Of a DNA stretch of 64,000 nucleotides, positions 63,948 through 64,000 are shown piece after piece; the first letter of the stretch is position 1, and every line of letters starts with the position of its first letter. Made by a program: the position numbers and the translations under genes. The DNA is from Cytophaga sp. FL35 (GTDB lineage: Bacteria > Bacteroidota > Bacteroidia > Flavobacteriales > Flavobacteriaceae): contig NZ_JACSOH010000019.1 in assembly GCF_014349235.1 (NCBI RefSeq), positions 1 through 64,000 of the forward strand. Direction: 5' to 3'. The notes beneath the pieces are model-generated. The model was not told the DNA's origin. It did not search any database and was given only the letters and a program-made list of their open reading frames with translations.

Positions 63948-64000
63948 ATGATTCACATGATTCGTTTGATCAAATATGTCATCAGACTACTGCCTGTAAT
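63948..64000 (+). CDS. Start of a further gene, truncated by the window edge
   Basis: An ATG at 63948 (or 63957) opens a frame reading MIHMIRLIKYVIRLLPV and continuing past the edge. The basic then hydrophobic residues suit a signal peptide. It lies 50 bases after the sulfatase-rhamnosidase stop and is likely co-transcribed with it. The product cannot be identified. Confidence 0.45.
   Translation, partial: MIHMIRLIKYVIRLLPV

Overview
The window reads as a chromosome segment of a marine, polysaccharide-degrading member of the Flavobacteriaceae (Bacteroidota). The evidence is two SusC/SusD pairs, many outer-membrane lipoproteins, a type IX secretion C-terminal domain, a sulfatase, AraC/LacI regulators beside carbohydrate genes, few Shine-Dalgarno sequences, and repeated matches to the Bacteroidota promoter element TAnnTTTG. 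No rRNA, tRNA, CRISPR array, insertion sequence or prophage was seen. The genus cannot be named from the sequence; Zobellia, Maribacter, Arenibacter or Formosa relatives would all fit.

Layout. (1) 528-15204: SusC/SusD, a lipoprotein with a sugar-dehydrogenase-like propeller and a c-type heme domain, and after a terminator a DUF1080 lipoprotein, a DUF4432 epimerase-like protein, a cupin isomerase, two TIM-barrel sugar isomerase/dehydratase-like proteins, an alpha/beta hydrolase and a Gfo/Idh/MocA oxidoreductase. No classical glycosidase is present; the set fits an oxidation/elimination (3-keto-glycoside) route. (2) 15601-18155: a small membrane protein, an MdaB-like flavoprotein divergent from a LysR regulator, and a DinB protein. 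(3) 18212-26268: a LacI regulator divergent from a tightly packed operon of sodium:solute symporter, DUF4434, AGE epimerase, GHL10-type hydrolase and a secreted FAD oxidoreductase. (4) 26269-31361, minus strand: a TetR-ABC-HlyD-TolC export operon whose ABC ATPase has lost most catalytic motifs. (5) 32088-44329: a starch locus (SusC, SusD, SusE-like, a GH13 amylase carrying SusE-type modules, a membrane AraC-type regulator with two starch-binding-like domains, and a SusA-like GH13 enzyme). (6) 44385-58024: an AraC regulator divergent from a beta-barrel protein, Tat-type aldo/keto reductase, cupin, IorA/IorB molybdenum oxidoreductase, esterase, ABM-domain protein and a second IorB, followed by a T9SS beta-helix protein and its coupled lipoprotein. 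(7) 58089-60185, minus strand: a NUMOD4/HNH protein, a beta-barrel protein and a small conserved protein. (8) 60367-end: a sulfatase fused to a GH78 rhamnosidase, probably the first gene of an ulvan-type locus that continues past the window.

Several regulatory signals can be read directly. An identical 20-base element lies 18 bases before the -7 box of both the first SusC gene and the sulfatase-rhamnosidase gene, which suggests that loci 1 and 8 are co-regulated. A second, three-block element is shared by the starch SusC promoter and the SusA-like promoter, on either side of the membrane starch sensor that probably reads it. The LacI, TetR and AraC regulators each have a plausible operator beside a TAnnTTTG promoter.

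The strongest candidate for an undescribed system is the 642-residue regulator at 40447-42375. It appears to join two periplasmic carbohydrate-binding domains, seven transmembrane helices and a cytoplasmic AraC helix-turn-helix in one chain, giving a one-component starch sensor in place of SusR.
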